DNA of 64,000 nucleotides from assembly GCF_042697365.1 (NCBI RefSeq), contig NZ_CP137605.1; one strand, 5' to 3'. The translations under genes were made by a program, and so were the position numbers. The stretch comes from Brucella pseudintermedia. Its GTDB lineage: Bacteria; Pseudomonadota; Alphaproteobacteria; Rhizobiales; Rhizobiaceae. Below, one piece after another: positions 36,371 to 45,825 of this stretch (position 1 is its first letter; each line of letters opens with the position of its first letter). The notes beneath the pieces are model-generated. The model worked only from the letters and a program-made list of their open reading frames with translations. It was not told the origin of the DNA and ran no database searches.

Positions 36371-37564
36371 TCAGCCGATGCCGATTTCTGAAAGCACGCT
36401 CCGGAAATTGCGTTCTCGCGCCGAGTAAGTTTCAATGACTTCGGGAATGTTCATCGAAGCGATGTGGTCGCTGACGAAAGCCCGCCTGTCGTTGGCGGCG
36501 TTGAGATCGCGCGCATCGATCTTCGGCAATCCGGAAAAATTGAGCATCTCGCGCATGCGGTCATCGACAGCGACCATCAGGCTCGGCACGCCAGCCTGCA
36601 TGGAGATGACATTGCCATGGAAACGGCGACCGAAGGAAAAATCCATGGTCGAGCACCAGGCCCGCCATTGATTGGTATCGAGGAAGGCGTGAACACTCAC
36701 CTTCTTTTTCAGATCGCCCGACCCCTTGTAGGTCAGCGGCCCGACCAGCTCGCCCGTGGTGGAATCATAGGCGCGGCCATTGGCATCGGATTCGAGTTGC
36801 ATGTCGAAATGCAAGAGCTCATCCTGAACCACATAGGCTGAACGTCCGTCATCGGAACCGAGCGCATTCATATCGCCGATGGTTTCGAGTTCCGCTCCCA
36901 TATAGCCGGTGAACACGGTGCGGCCCTCGCCCACCTTCACCTCCGGCAGACGACTGATTGCCTTGCGCATATTGTCCGGGCGGAAATAAAGCGATGGACA
37001 TCCGACCGGTCGGACATAGGAAAAGCCCTGATCGCGCAAATAGCCGGCGGCGTTTTCACCCCGCGTGAGAAAATAGTGTTCGCGGCTTTTCAGCACTTCC
37101 AAAAGCTTTTTGGTACCCGCCGGCAGGCCATCCTCACTTTCAATATCGGGACGGTTCTGGATACCAATGCCCAGCATCACGACGGGCATATCGAGCTTTG
37201 ACAGAACGAGCGCTTCCGCATCCGCCGACAGGCCCTTGCGCAGAAGGTTTGCGCAGGTGAAGACGCAGATATCGAACTCCTTGTTGATCTCCTCCAGACC
37301 TGTTCCATTGTTGACGCAATTATAGAGGTGCCAGAATGGAATATGCTTGGCGGTCGGCAGAAGCGCTGTCATTGCGCCCTCGCCGATCAGATAATTGCCG
37401 GTATTGGAGATGTTCTTCAGTTCTTGGATAAAATTATCTCTGGATTCGGAATCCCGCTGCTTTTCCGAATAATAGACCTGCGCCTTATCCGCACGCTGGA
37501 TGAGGCGCGTCAGATGGCTCGGAATGCCCGTGACGAGGATTCTTGGGTTGGCTGGGCGGCTCAT
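36371..37564 (-). CDS. Polysaccharide pyruvyl transferase family protein (copy B)
   Basis: A 397-residue paralogue of copy A. Shared blocks are NTGNYLIGEGA, FWHL, KLDMP, MGIGIQ, FLTRG, YVRPxGCPSLY, RRFHGxxIxMQxGxP and VDDRMREML. Differences are spread across the whole protein, so the duplication is old and the two may modify different sugars or act as a heterodimer. AAAGG lies 7 bp before the ATG. It is 21 bp after the GT2-GT4 fusion gene. Confidence 0.85.
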   Translation of the reverse strand: MSRPANPRILVTGIPSHLTRLIQRADKAQVYYSEKQRDSESRDNFIQELKNISNTGNYLIGEGAMTALLPTAKHIPFWHLYNCVNNGTGLEEINKEFDICVFTCANLLRKGLSADAEALVLSKLDMPVVMLGIGIQNRPDIESEDGLPAGTKKLLEVLKSREHYFLTRGENAAGYLRDQGFSYVRPVGCPSLYFRPDNMRKAISRLPEVKVGEGRTVFTGYMGAELETIGDMNALGSDDGRSAYVVQDELLHFDMQLESDANGRAYDSTTGELVGPLTYKGSGDLKKKVSVHAFLDTNQWRAWCSTMDFSFGRRFHGNVISMQAGVPSLMVAVDDRMREMLNFSGLPKIDARDLNAANDRRAFVSDHIASMNIPEVIETYSARERNFRSVLSEIGIG

Positions 37565-37585
37565 AGGTCGACCTTTCTGGTATAA

Positions 37586-40270
37586 TCAGGCAACTGCACG
37601 ACCGGGGATAACGGCGTTCGTGCTGGCATCGTCTGCAACGTCCGGCTGGGAAGACCGGGATTTCGGATAGACGGGGCTTATTTCGTTCGCCCAATCGGTA
37701 AATTCGGAGAAAGCCGAGCTCCATGTGCGGTGAGCCGCGGAAGCGAGAGCGCCTTCGGCTGTCCGCATCAGGGCTTCGCGATCCTGCGCAAGGATGGTCA
37801 GAATGCGCGTCATGTCGGAGACAATCTGCGCATCGTTGCCATTGCGAATGAGAATGCCATCGCGTCCGTGATTGATAAGCTCATCGACAGCACCGACGGC
37901 TGTTGCCACCGGCACGCAGCCAAGCTGCTGCGCTTCGGCGATCATCAGCGGCGCGCCTTCCCAGCGCGACGGCATCAGGAGAACATCGGCCCAGGCCAGA
38001 TGGTTGGCAATGTCCCTGCCGTCAAAGACCGGCGGCGAGACTTTAACGCCGGCATCCTTCAAACGTGTCATCCAGGATGCGCTCGGATCGTCGGAAAGAA
38101 TTTCGCCGCCGATAGCCTGCGCCTCGAACGGAATGCCCTGCTCTTTCAGCTTGACGATTGCATCGTGCAACCGGTCGATACCCTTTTGGCGGTCGAGGCG
38201 TCCCATATAAAGGATACGCATCGGTTCGCCCTTGCGGCCCTGCTTGCGCGCCGCGGAGATCTGCGCCCGCTGTTTTGCATCGATTGAAAAACTGGCCCCG
38301 TTTGGCACCGAAAACACTTTTTCATACGGCACACCAAAGCTGTGCAGATAAATTTTCAATTGCTCCGAACAAGTGAGAAAAGCGTCATAGGCGTGTTCGA
38401 AAGCAATCGCCGCATAGGGCTGGCCTGCCTGACGGCGGAAGACCGTTTCATCCACTACATGCAGATAGCAGGCGGTGCGCGTGCCTTCCGAATGCAGCTT
38501 ACCCATCAGGGGATGCGCCGCCATGACGTGGTTGTTCACCACAAGATCGAAACCGGAAAGCTGGCCGCGCAGGACACTCCAGTCCAGCGGATGGTCCTCG
38601 GTGATGAAGTCCTGACCGAGAAAGCGATTTGTGTCGCCCCAGGCGGGAATGCCATCCTTCCAGAAATGCAAGTAATCGAAGGACTGGTCGAACTCATCGA
38701 GCACGTCCATGCGTTCATTGCCAAGCACGAATAGATGGGTTTCAAACCCTTGGTTCTTCAACTCACGACCGGCTGCATAGGCAACCTTTTCAGCCCCGCC
38801 GAAAGAGGCGTTCGGCACCAGAACGGCGGCAGTCTTTTTCCTTGCGGGGTTATGCGCAAGCGGCAGAACGGGTCCGCCGCCAAGTTCATTGCGCAGCACC
38901 TGATACATTTCGGAAAGGGCCGGCAGGCGACGCGGACGCCATGTCCAGCGCGTGGCTGCACTCTGCTTGAGCGGGCTTGTCGCAATCGATGTCACCAGAT
39001 TGAGCATCGACTGCTCAGGCCGCGACAAGGCCCGGCGCTGGCGAACGCGCGGAAACGGGAAGCGCACCTTCATTCGGGCCGATGTGGGCCACAATTGCTG
39101 TGTACCCAACGATGCGAACCAGTCCAGCGCATCGTTTTCGATGATTTCCTTGATGAGTCTGGTCGAAACGAAAATCAGATCGGCCTGCGGCTGCCGCGTA
39201 CCCGACGCCATGATTTCGGTGTCGATACGCCGCTCGTTTTCCACATTGGTCAGTTCCACAAAGACGATATTGGCTTGTTCCGCCAGCTTCTCGAGCCGTG
39301 ACAGGATATTCGGCAACAACCGCGAACGTGCCAGAAGTTTCATCGTCTCGGTATTGGACGAGGCGAGAAACGGTGGAAAATGGAAATTATCCGGCTCCGA
39401 AACACTGCCCCAGAATGCGCGGATCGCATCATCGAATTTGAGATCGGTGGTGCCAAGGCTAAGGTCGGTGAAAAGGCTGACCGTCCCCTCGCCTGCGCGG
39501 ATGACGCCATAACGCGGGCATTCTTCATGCTCGAAACCCACAAGTGTCGGGCGTCGAAACAGCGCCTTGTGTCGCTTGCGCAGGAAACTGATCGAGCCGG
39601 AGCGGTCGCGATTGGCCTCCTTGAAGCGGCTTTCCGCACGCAGGCGATATTCAAAGCCGGTATCATGGCAAGGCGTCCCGACGAACCCCGCTTCAATCGC
39701 CGAAAGCCAGAACTCCCAGTCCTCGAAACCATTCTGCCGGTCGTCATCAAAACGGACGCCACTGCGGAAAACATCCGCGGAAATCATCGACCCCGTATCA
39801 CAGATATTGTCGGTGATGCAGTGGATCAAACGTGAATAGCTATTGCCATAATGCGCACGCCAGTTGACGGAGAAAGTGTCGATATTGGTATAGACCCAGC
39901 CAGCATTCGACGCCAATAGCTGACGGTAGAGCGTGTCGATGGTGTGCGGCTGCACCCGGTTGTCGGCATCGACGAAATAGACCGCCTTCACATCCGGCAT
40001 TTCTTCGAGAATATAGTCCACGGCACGATTGCGGGCACCGCCGGGACCGGCATTTTCGCCGAAGATGACGTGAATGTTGGAATAGGCTGCCGCATAGAGC
40101 GTCAGGCTGTCGAACACTTCACGGCGCGGATCTCCGTCCACCGACACCACGATCTGTGTTCGGAAAACCGTCTCTGATGCGAGAATGGTTTCCAGTGCTT
40201 CGAGCGCCAGCGCCGCATGGCCGTAAAGCGGCATGGCAACGACGATCAAATCCTTCGACCTATCGTACAT
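37586..40270 (-). CDS. Bifunctional glycosyltransferase, GT2-GT4 fusion
   Basis: An 894-residue cytoplasmic protein with two glycosyltransferase modules. The N-terminal GT-A (GT2) domain spans about residues 1-240, with VVAMPLYGHAALALEALETI, the metal-binding YFVDADNRVQP and GFEDWEFWLSAIEAG. A linker of about 200 residues leads to a GT-B (GT4) domain from about 480, with SFGGAEKVAYAAGRELKNQG, ILYMGRLDRQKGIDRLHDAI and PSRWEGAPLMIAEAQQLG. It would add two sugars in succession. The ATG at 40270 has GAGG 6 bp ahead and overlaps the preceding gene by 11 bp. Confidence 0.88.
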   Translation of the reverse strand: MYDRSKDLIVVAMPLYGHAALALEALETILASETVFRTQIVVSVDGDPRREVFDSLTLYAAAYSNIHVIFGENAGPGGARNRAVDYILEEMPDVKAVYFVDADNRVQPHTIDTLYRQLLASNAGWVYTNIDTFSVNWRAHYGNSYSRLIHCITDNICDTGSMISADVFRSGVRFDDDRQNGFEDWEFWLSAIEAGFVGTPCHDTGFEYRLRAESRFKEANRDRSGSISFLRKRHKALFRRPTLVGFEHEECPRYGVIRAGEGTVSLFTDLSLGTTDLKFDDAIRAFWGSVSEPDNFHFPPFLASSNTETMKLLARSRLLPNILSRLEKLAEQANIVFVELTNVENERRIDTEIMASGTRQPQADLIFVSTRLIKEIIENDALDWFASLGTQQLWPTSARMKVRFPFPRVRQRRALSRPEQSMLNLVTSIATSPLKQSAATRWTWRPRRLPALSEMYQVLRNELGGGPVLPLAHNPARKKTAAVLVPNASFGGAEKVAYAAGRELKNQGFETHLFVLGNERMDVLDEFDQSFDYLHFWKDGIPAWGDTNRFLGQDFITEDHPLDWSVLRGQLSGFDLVVNNHVMAAHPLMGKLHSEGTRTACYLHVVDETVFRRQAGQPYAAIAFEHAYDAFLTCSEQLKIYLHSFGVPYEKVFSVPNGASFSIDAKQRAQISAARKQGRKGEPMRILYMGRLDRQKGIDRLHDAIVKLKEQGIPFEAQAIGGEILSDDPSASWMTRLKDAGVKVSPPVFDGRDIANHLAWADVLLMPSRWEGAPLMIAEAQQLGCVPVATAVGAVDELINHGRDGILIRNGNDAQIVSDMTRILTILAQDREALMRTAEGALASAAHRTWSSAFSEFTDWANEISPVYPKSRSSQPDVADDASTNAVIPGRAVA

Positions 40271-41771
40271 TCGCAGCCTCTTTGACCAATTCCTGGCCGG
40301 GCTGGGCTTCGATGTGCTTGACCAGCCGGAAGTTGAAGACCTTGAGCCACGAAAAGTCGACGGAATCCGCAGCTGCCTTGCTCAGAACAACGAGGTCCAT
40401 TGTCCGGTCGACCGGTCCTTCAAGCATGAAGTTGATATCGATCGGGCGATTGGGTGCGACTTCCGACCAACCGCTGAACAAAACCTGTTGGCGTCGGCGG
40501 TCGAGATTGGAAATCGCGTCGATTTCTTCCTTCACATCTGATGCCAGATTGACCAGCAAAAGGCCGACCGCGCAGGGCTGGCCTTCCGGATGGTCGATCA
40601 CTGCCCGCGCAGAAACGCGGACCGTTCCCGGCGCGACCACCCGTCGGATGGCGGCTGCGGTAACGCCTTCCTCGAGCGGATGACAACCGATGGCATCTTC
40701 ATGTTCCAGAAAACGCACGGTCGGAAAATCCGGAGTAATGGGCGTCACGGACACGTTGGCCACGTTGCGCAGCAGTTCAACCGGCAGACGGTAGTCGTCA
40801 ACCTTTCGGCCATTGATCAGCGCTGTCGGCACGATGGCATTAGGCAACGATGCCGGGCGCACACCCGGCAAGCCGGTAAAAATCCGCAATGCGAGCGGGC
40901 GCATGTCGAGATCGGCATGCGGAATGCGTGCCCGCGCCGCATAGCGCTCATTGGCGACCACATTGCCCAGCGACAGCTCCGGCGGAACTCCGCCCGAGGC
41001 GGAAATGCGCAGGCGCAGGGTCCGATGGCCTCCGTCACATGCCTTCGGAAGCGAAAAGAAGTTCCATTCCGAATGCAGCGCACCGTAAGGCACCAGCCAC
41101 TCGGCAATTCCCTCCCCATTTTCAAGATAGTCCAGCGTCACGATCAACTGGCCATTGCGATTGGCCGGGAGCTCACGAAAATGGAGGGCGAAACCGGAAA
41201 CGGCATAGCTCGAAACCGGGAAAAGCTGTTCGATCTCCGATTCGCGCAGCAGGCGCGCAAAGCCCTCGTCCTTTGGATCGACCAGAGGGGCGTGGCTGAA
41301 AATCTCCGTTGAGGAATCCCAGTTGCGAGCGTGAAATGCGTCTTCAATCGCCCGATAATTCTCAAACATGGTCTCGCGCTCGCGGCGCAGCATCGCGAGT
41401 TCGGTGTGAACCTTGCTGACATGACCGACAAGGCGATCCAGGCTATTCTCGAGCAACTGCGTAACCAGCAGCGGAGCAGTTTCGGGAGACGCTTCATCGA
41501 CCCGCACAACGGGTAATTCCGGGATGGTGCTCAGACGATAGATCTGTTGCAGAACCGTCTTCAGTTCGTTCTCGCCCTCTTGCGAAGCGGCGACCGCAAT
41601 GAGTGGAAATGTATTCGCCAGACGAAGGCGTTTTCCGTCTCCTTCGACAAAGGTTGTCAGCTCGCCCAGAGACGTCGCTTCCAGCGCTTCACGATCACGC
41701 ATCGAAGCAATGGCATATCGGCGGGATTTCCGCGCCGAGATCGCAGGAAGTGGTGTGCTCAACATAATCAT
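40260..41771 (-). CDS. Unknown polysaccharide-locus protein, DUF6212-like
   Basis: A protein of about 503 residues with no catalytic motif I can recognise. It resembles proteins of rhizobial exopolysaccharide clusters that carry DUF6212, but I cannot confirm this. A helical or coiled-coil stretch near residues 95-150 (LENSLDRLVGHVSKVHTELA) is followed by two beta-rich regions resembling carbohydrate-binding sandwiches (GQLIVTLDYLENGEGIAEWL; HRTLRLRISASGGVPPELSL). No signal peptide is seen. ATGs at 41771 and 41765 are both plausible starts. It is first in the leftward operon leading to the GT2-GT4 fusion, pyruvyl transferases and hydrolases. Confidence 0.6.
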   Translation of the reverse strand: MIMLSTPLPAISARKSRRYAIASMRDREALEATSLGELTTFVEGDGKRLRLANTFPLIAVAASQEGENELKTVLQQIYRLSTIPELPVVRVDEASPETAPLLVTQLLENSLDRLVGHVSKVHTELAMLRRERETMFENYRAIEDAFHARNWDSSTEIFSHAPLVDPKDEGFARLLRESEIEQLFPVSSYAVSGFALHFRELPANRNGQLIVTLDYLENGEGIAEWLVPYGALHSEWNFFSLPKACDGGHRTLRLRISASGGVPPELSLGNVVANERYAARARIPHADLDMRPLALRIFTGLPGVRPASLPNAIVPTALINGRKVDDYRLPVELLRNVANVSVTPITPDFPTVRFLEHEDAIGCHPLEEGVTAAAIRRVVAPGTVRVSARAVIDHPEGQPCAVGLLLVNLASDVKEEIDAISNLDRRRQQVLFSGWSEVAPNRPIDINFMLEGPVDRTMDLVVLSKAAADSVDFSWLKVFNFRLVKHIEAQPGQELVKEAANVR

Positions 41772-41899
41772 CCATTGTGTGATGGCCGACTTGGGAGTCT
41801 CGGCCTGCACCTGCAATGAGAAAATACAGATTATGTATTGTCAACAGTCTTATAGCGTCAACTATATGATATTATTGCAAATATTTGGAATTTGTTTAA

Positions 41900-41912
41900 T
41901 TCAAAATTTGAA
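41900..41912. promoter_or_regulatory. Palindrome TTCAAA-A-TTTGAA, candidate MarR operator (copy 1)
   Basis: Six-base arms TTCAAA/TTTGAA around one base, about 130 bp upstream of the DUF6212-like gene in a very AT-rich 240-bp intergenic region. The same motif recurs at 43876 and, with one mismatch, at 47371. Confidence 0.55.
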
Positions 41913-42014
41913 ATAATATGAATATATATTGCAGTAATAGCGTAAACACGCAGAAATACGTATTTTTATATTTATCTTGAAGGACTTGCACGCCCGATTG
42001 TCGCCACATATGGC

Positions 42015-43235
42015 CTACCGGCCATTTAATACTGCATCGATCAAGGTTTTTTGCTGCCGTAAACAATCCGACAACCTGAAGCGGGTTTCGACGGTTCGGC
42101 GTGCCGCTGCCCGCATCGGGAGACATGCATCGGGGTCGCGAAGCACGTTCATAATCACTTCCGCCAGCACGTCCGGCTCAAAAAACGGTACAAGCAATCC
42201 GTTTTGGCCCGAGCGGATCAACTCCCGCACCGGCGGCGTGTCCGACCCGATGATGAGCGCGCCGCAGGCCATCGCTTCCACCACCGACCAGGACAAGACA
42301 AACGGATAAGTCAGATAGATATGGGCAGTCGATATCTGATAAAGTTTCCGCAATTGGGAGTGCGGGATTGTTCCAGGGAACACGATACGGTCAGGCGGCA
42401 GATCAAAATTCCTGACGAGATGCTCGCGCCACGAACCGCCGCCAGGCGGCGGCGTTCCATAGCTGACACCATCGCCGCCGACGAAAACGAAAATCACGTC
42501 GTCGTTTTGGCGAATGACCTTGGCTGCGGCTTCCAGCGCTTGCGGAAACCCGCGATAGGGTTCGAGATCGCGCGCGACGAATGTGATCACGCGCGATTCT
42601 CCAGCCTTCAGCGTCCTTCCGTCGGGCAACTGGATCGCTGCATGACGATCCGGGTAGAAGAGCTTTGTATCCACCCCTTCATGAACCACGGCAATACGGT
42701 TCTGAACCGAACGCGGATAAAGGCTTTTCTGCCAGTGCGTGGGGCTGAAACCGCCGTCGATTGCCTCAAGAGTAATCAGTTGCGCCGTGTTGCGCAGCCG
42801 CAAACGCTTGCGAGTTTCAATGTCAGGCTGGTCGCCCGGTGCGAAACCGACATCAGCGCCATTGGCGCGGTAGAAAAACTCGCAATAGCCGAGAGCAGGG
42901 ACTGAGGGCAGCACGTCCTTGACGAACATCATGCTGCCCCAGCCGATATGACCGACAACAATATCGGGAGCCTGACCGTGATGAGCCATGGATTCCAGGG
43001 TTTCGGCCACGCGGTACCCGATCCTCGTGTGATGATCGGGTACTTCCAGATATCTGGCCATCGCACCGCCGGCGCGAGGACCAGATTCCACTCTGTGGCG
43101 GATGACGCGGACCGCTGGGAGGCGACGGTCCACCGTCTCGCAGATCAGGCTTACATCATGTCCGCCCGTAGCCAGATTCTCGGCTAACGCAGCGAACTGA
43201 CCGAAACCGCGCCTGTGCACAAATGCTATACGCAT
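42015..43235 (-). CDS. Glycosyltransferase family 4 protein
   Basis: A 406-residue GT-B fold transferase. The N-terminal domain opens MRIAFVHRRGFGQFAALAEN; the C-terminal nucleotide-sugar domain has VITFVARDLEPYRGFPQALE and the E-x7-E-type region LSWSVVEAMACGALIIGSD. Only 45 bp separate it from the MarR gene upstream, so it is probably co-transcribed with the regulator. A 6-bp GGCC hairpin overlaps its stop codon, and the following operon has its own promoter region. Confidence 0.87.
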   Translation of the reverse strand: MRIAFVHRRGFGQFAALAENLATGGHDVSLICETVDRRLPAVRVIRHRVESGPRAGGAMARYLEVPDHHTRIGYRVAETLESMAHHGQAPDIVVGHIGWGSMMFVKDVLPSVPALGYCEFFYRANGADVGFAPGDQPDIETRKRLRLRNTAQLITLEAIDGGFSPTHWQKSLYPRSVQNRIAVVHEGVDTKLFYPDRHAAIQLPDGRTLKAGESRVITFVARDLEPYRGFPQALEAAAKVIRQNDDVIFVFVGGDGVSYGTPPPGGGSWREHLVRNFDLPPDRIVFPGTIPHSQLRKLYQISTAHIYLTYPFVLSWSVVEAMACGALIIGSDTPPVRELIRSGQNGLLVPFFEPDVLAEVIMNVLRDPDACLPMRAAARRTVETRFRLSDCLRQQKTLIDAVLNGR

Positions 43236-43280
43236 GTTACGAAACGTGTTCGGCTAACGGCCGAAAACCACCGCAACACA

Positions 43281-43850
43281 TCAAATGCCAAACCGTGCGG
43301 CGTTACCCCACACGACTTCCAGTCTGTGCAATGTCTGATAGGCAATCTCCAGATTTCGGAGATCGTCATCATCGCGAGTGAGGATATGGTTGTAGGAACG
43401 GCTTGCATTCCGCAAGCTCGCGCACAACCGCTCGCCCTTGTCCGTCAGGCGAATCCGGGCCGATCGCTTGTCTCTCTGCGAGGTCACACGATCGACATAC
43501 CCGCCATCGGTAAGCTGTTTAAGATAATAGGAAATGTTGGAACCGACATAATGCCCGCGATCCAATAGTTCACCCACAGTGAGCTCGACATCGCCGATTG
43601 CCATCAGAACCAGGGTCTGGGCCGGACCGATATCTTCCACGCCTAACTTCGTCAGCTCGGTTTTCAGCAAGCTCACAAAGCGGCGGTTCACTCGTTCTAT
43701 CATCCGGGCCAGTTCGAAATGCGTGATAACGACTGTATGAACCGGATGTCTGCGTTCCTGTTTTTCGGCGGTAACTTCAGGAAAATCAACGGCAGTAAAG
43801 CCATCGACTGATGTTTCGACTTCCACTCCCTCGTGTAGAAGTTTTTGCAT
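43281..43850 (-). CDS. MarR-family regulator of the polysaccharide/secretion locus
   Basis: A 189-residue winged-helix MarR protein. The recognition region is VGELLDRGHYVGSNISYYLK and the wing is SQRDKRSARIRLTDKGERL; dimerisation helices flank it. GGAGAG lies 8 bp before the ATG. It is divergent from the type I secretion operon, with a CTTCAAA-T-TTTGAAG palindrome 26 bp from its start. In Sinorhizobium the MarR-type activator WggR (ExpG) occupies the same place relative to wgdA-wgdB-wgeA, so a similar role in activating glycan and RTX genes is inferred. Confidence 0.85.
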   Translation of the reverse strand: MQKLLHEGVEVETSVDGFTAVDFPEVTAEKQERRHPVHTVVITHFELARMIERVNRRFVSLLKTELTKLGVEDIGPAQTLVLMAIGDVELTVGELLDRGHYVGSNISYYLKQLTDGGYVDRVTSQRDKRSARIRLTDKGERLCASLRNASRSYNHILTRDDDDLRNLEIAYQTLHRLEVVWGNAARFGI

Positions 43851-43875
43851 CTCTTGCTCTCCATTTTCAATTTTA

Positions 43876-43890
43876 CTTCAAATTTTGAAG
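43876..43890. promoter_or_regulatory. Palindrome CTTCAAA-T-TTTGAAG, candidate MarR operator (copy 2)
   Basis: Seven-base arms around one base, in the divergent region between the MarR gene and the type I secretion operon. Best copy of the motif also found at 41900 and 47371. Confidence 0.6.
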
Positions 43891-44049
43891 AAATTTGCAG
43901 TTATATTTTCCTTCCTCCTTTCGCATTTCCCCGCCGCAAGAACCTTTTTTCTGTCACATTCTCTGCAGTATTACTTTACTGATCTTGAGAACTAGCACAC
44001 AGTTTTTAGGGATATCCGCCACCTGTGACCATTCCAAGGCAGATAGCGT

Positions 44050-45825
44050 ATGAATGATACTCGCGAAATCAACTCGATTGGCAAGAGCCCTGCGCACAAA
44101 AAGGGCCCAGACGATTCGGTAACTACGCCGAAAGGCCTGATTTTCAAGGCCCGCCGCGTTTTCCTGTCGGGACTACTTTATGCAGTGCTGCTAAGCGCCT
44201 GTATCAATTTGCTACAACTCACTGTACCTCTCTATATGTTGCAGGTTCATGATAGGGTGCTGAACAGCCGAAGCATGGACACGCTCACCATGCTGACCGT
44301 GCTCGCTGTGGGCGCCATGCTGGTGTTCGGCGTGCTCGAGTTCATCCGGTCGCTTTCCTTCCAGGCGATGGGCAGCGCACTTGTGCGCCGTCTCAATCTG
44401 GCGGTACTCACGGCAGCGGTGCAGGCCTCGGTGAATCAGGGCATGCCGAAAGCGACTCAGACGCTTCGTGACCTCAATGAACTGCGCAGCTTTCTCACCT
44501 CGCCCGCTATCAATGCTCCGCTCGACGCGGCATGGTCGCCAATCTTCCTCGGCGTCCTGTTCTTGCTTCACCCCATGCTGGGAGTGATCGGCCTCGTCGC
44601 GGTCATTATCCTGATTGCGTGTGGCGTACTGACCGACCTCCTCACCCGAAATCTGATTCAGGAGGCGAATCAAGCCAATATCGAAGCGGTTTCAAAGATC
44701 GGCAGCAGCCTGCGCCATGCCGAAGTCATCGAAGCGATGGGTATGCTTCCGGCGCTTGCCCGTCGCTGGCGCACGATGCAGGTTCAAGCCTTGGAAGTGC
44801 TCGATCTAGGCGGGACCCGCGCCCGCGCCTTGTCCTCCATTGCCCGCACGGCGCGTTTTATAATCCAGATCGGGTCGCTCGGAATTGGCACGCTCCTCGC
44901 CATGCAGCAGGAAATAACCCCTGGCGCCATGATCGCGACCAGTATCATCATCGGCCGCTTGCTGATGCCATTCGATCGAATCGTCGAAAACTGGCGTCAG
45001 TGGGTTAGTGCAATCGCCAGTTGGAAGCGCGTCCAATCATTGCTTTCCGAAAATTTGGCGGTGCGCCAGACCATGCCCACCCCGCGCCCCAATGGCGACC
45101 TTGTGATCGACAAGCTCATCTATGCCGCGCCCGGCGTGGATGTCCCAATCATCAAGGGTATCTCTTTTTCGGTTTCACCGGGTGAAGTCCTTGGGATTGT
45201 CGGCCCGTCTGCCGCTGGCAAATCAACACTTGCCCGACTGCTGATCGGTATCGTCAAGCCGACCTCAGGGGGCGTTTTCCTTGACGGCAACAACGTTTAC
45301 CTCTGGGAACGCGGCTCTTTCGGCGAGATTGCCGGCTATCTGCCGCAGTCTGTCTCGCTGCTGGACGGAACTATCAAGGACAATATCGCCCGCATGGGTG
45401 ACAGCGATCCGCATCGCGTGCTGGAAGCCGCGCGCCTGGCCGATGTGCATGAAATGATCGGCCGCATGCCACTTGGCTACGATACCCCGGTTGGCGACGG
45501 TCGCCTGACATTGTCCGGCGGCCAGCGCCAGAGAATCGGCCTTGCCCGCTGCCTCTACAACCGCCCGCGCCTGATTGTTCTCGACGAACCAAACTCGAAT
45601 CTCGATGCGGTAGGCGAGCGCGCCCTCATCCGGGCTGTCGAACACGCGCGTGACGACGGCACCATTGTCATCATGATCGCGCATCGGCCGTCTATCATGC
45701 AGGTGGCCGACAAACTGCTGGTGCTTGAAAACGGTCGCATCTCGCAGTTCGGCCCGCGCACCGACGTCGTCGCCTCACTGACACCCGCCAATAACGGCCC
45801 GCAAATGGGAGCAGCAAACGCATGA
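44050..45825 (+). CDS. Type I secretion ABC exporter (PrtD/HlyB type)
   Basis: A 591-residue fused permease-ATPase. About six membrane spans start with SGLLYAVLLSACINLLQLTV; no N-terminal C39 peptidase domain is present, as in PrtD-type exporters. The ATPase has Walker A GPSAAGKSTLARLL, signature LSGGQRQRIGLARCLY, Walker B RLIVLDEPNSNLD and the switch His in MIAHRPSIMQ. With the adaptor encoded next it should export the RTX protein downstream; an outer-membrane TolC would be supplied from elsewhere. It occupies the position of WgdA (ExpD1) in the Sinorhizobium EPS II locus. Confidence 0.92.
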   Translation: MNDTREINSIGKSPAHKKGPDDSVTTPKGLIFKARRVFLSGLLYAVLLSACINLLQLTVPLYMLQVHDRVLNSRSMDTLTMLTVLAVGAMLVFGVLEFIRSLSFQAMGSALVRRLNLAVLTAAVQASVNQGMPKATQTLRDLNELRSFLTSPAINAPLDAAWSPIFLGVLFLLHPMLGVIGLVAVIILIACGVLTDLLTRNLIQEANQANIEAVSKIGSSLRHAEVIEAMGMLPALARRWRTMQVQALEVLDLGGTRARALSSIARTARFIIQIGSLGIGTLLAMQQEITPGAMIATSIIIGRLLMPFDRIVENWRQWVSAIASWKRVQSLLSENLAVRQTMPTPRPNGDLVIDKLIYAAPGVDVPIIKGISFSVSPGEVLGIVGPSAAGKSTLARLLIGIVKPTSGGVFLDGNNVYLWERGSFGEIAGYLPQSVSLLDGTIKDNIARMGDSDPHRVLEAARLADVHEMIGRMPLGYDTPVGDGRLTLSGGQRQRIGLARCLYNRPRLIVLDEPNSNLDAVGERALIRAVEHARDDGTIVIMIAHRPSIMQVADKLLVLENGRISQFGPRTDVVASLTPANNGPQMGAANA

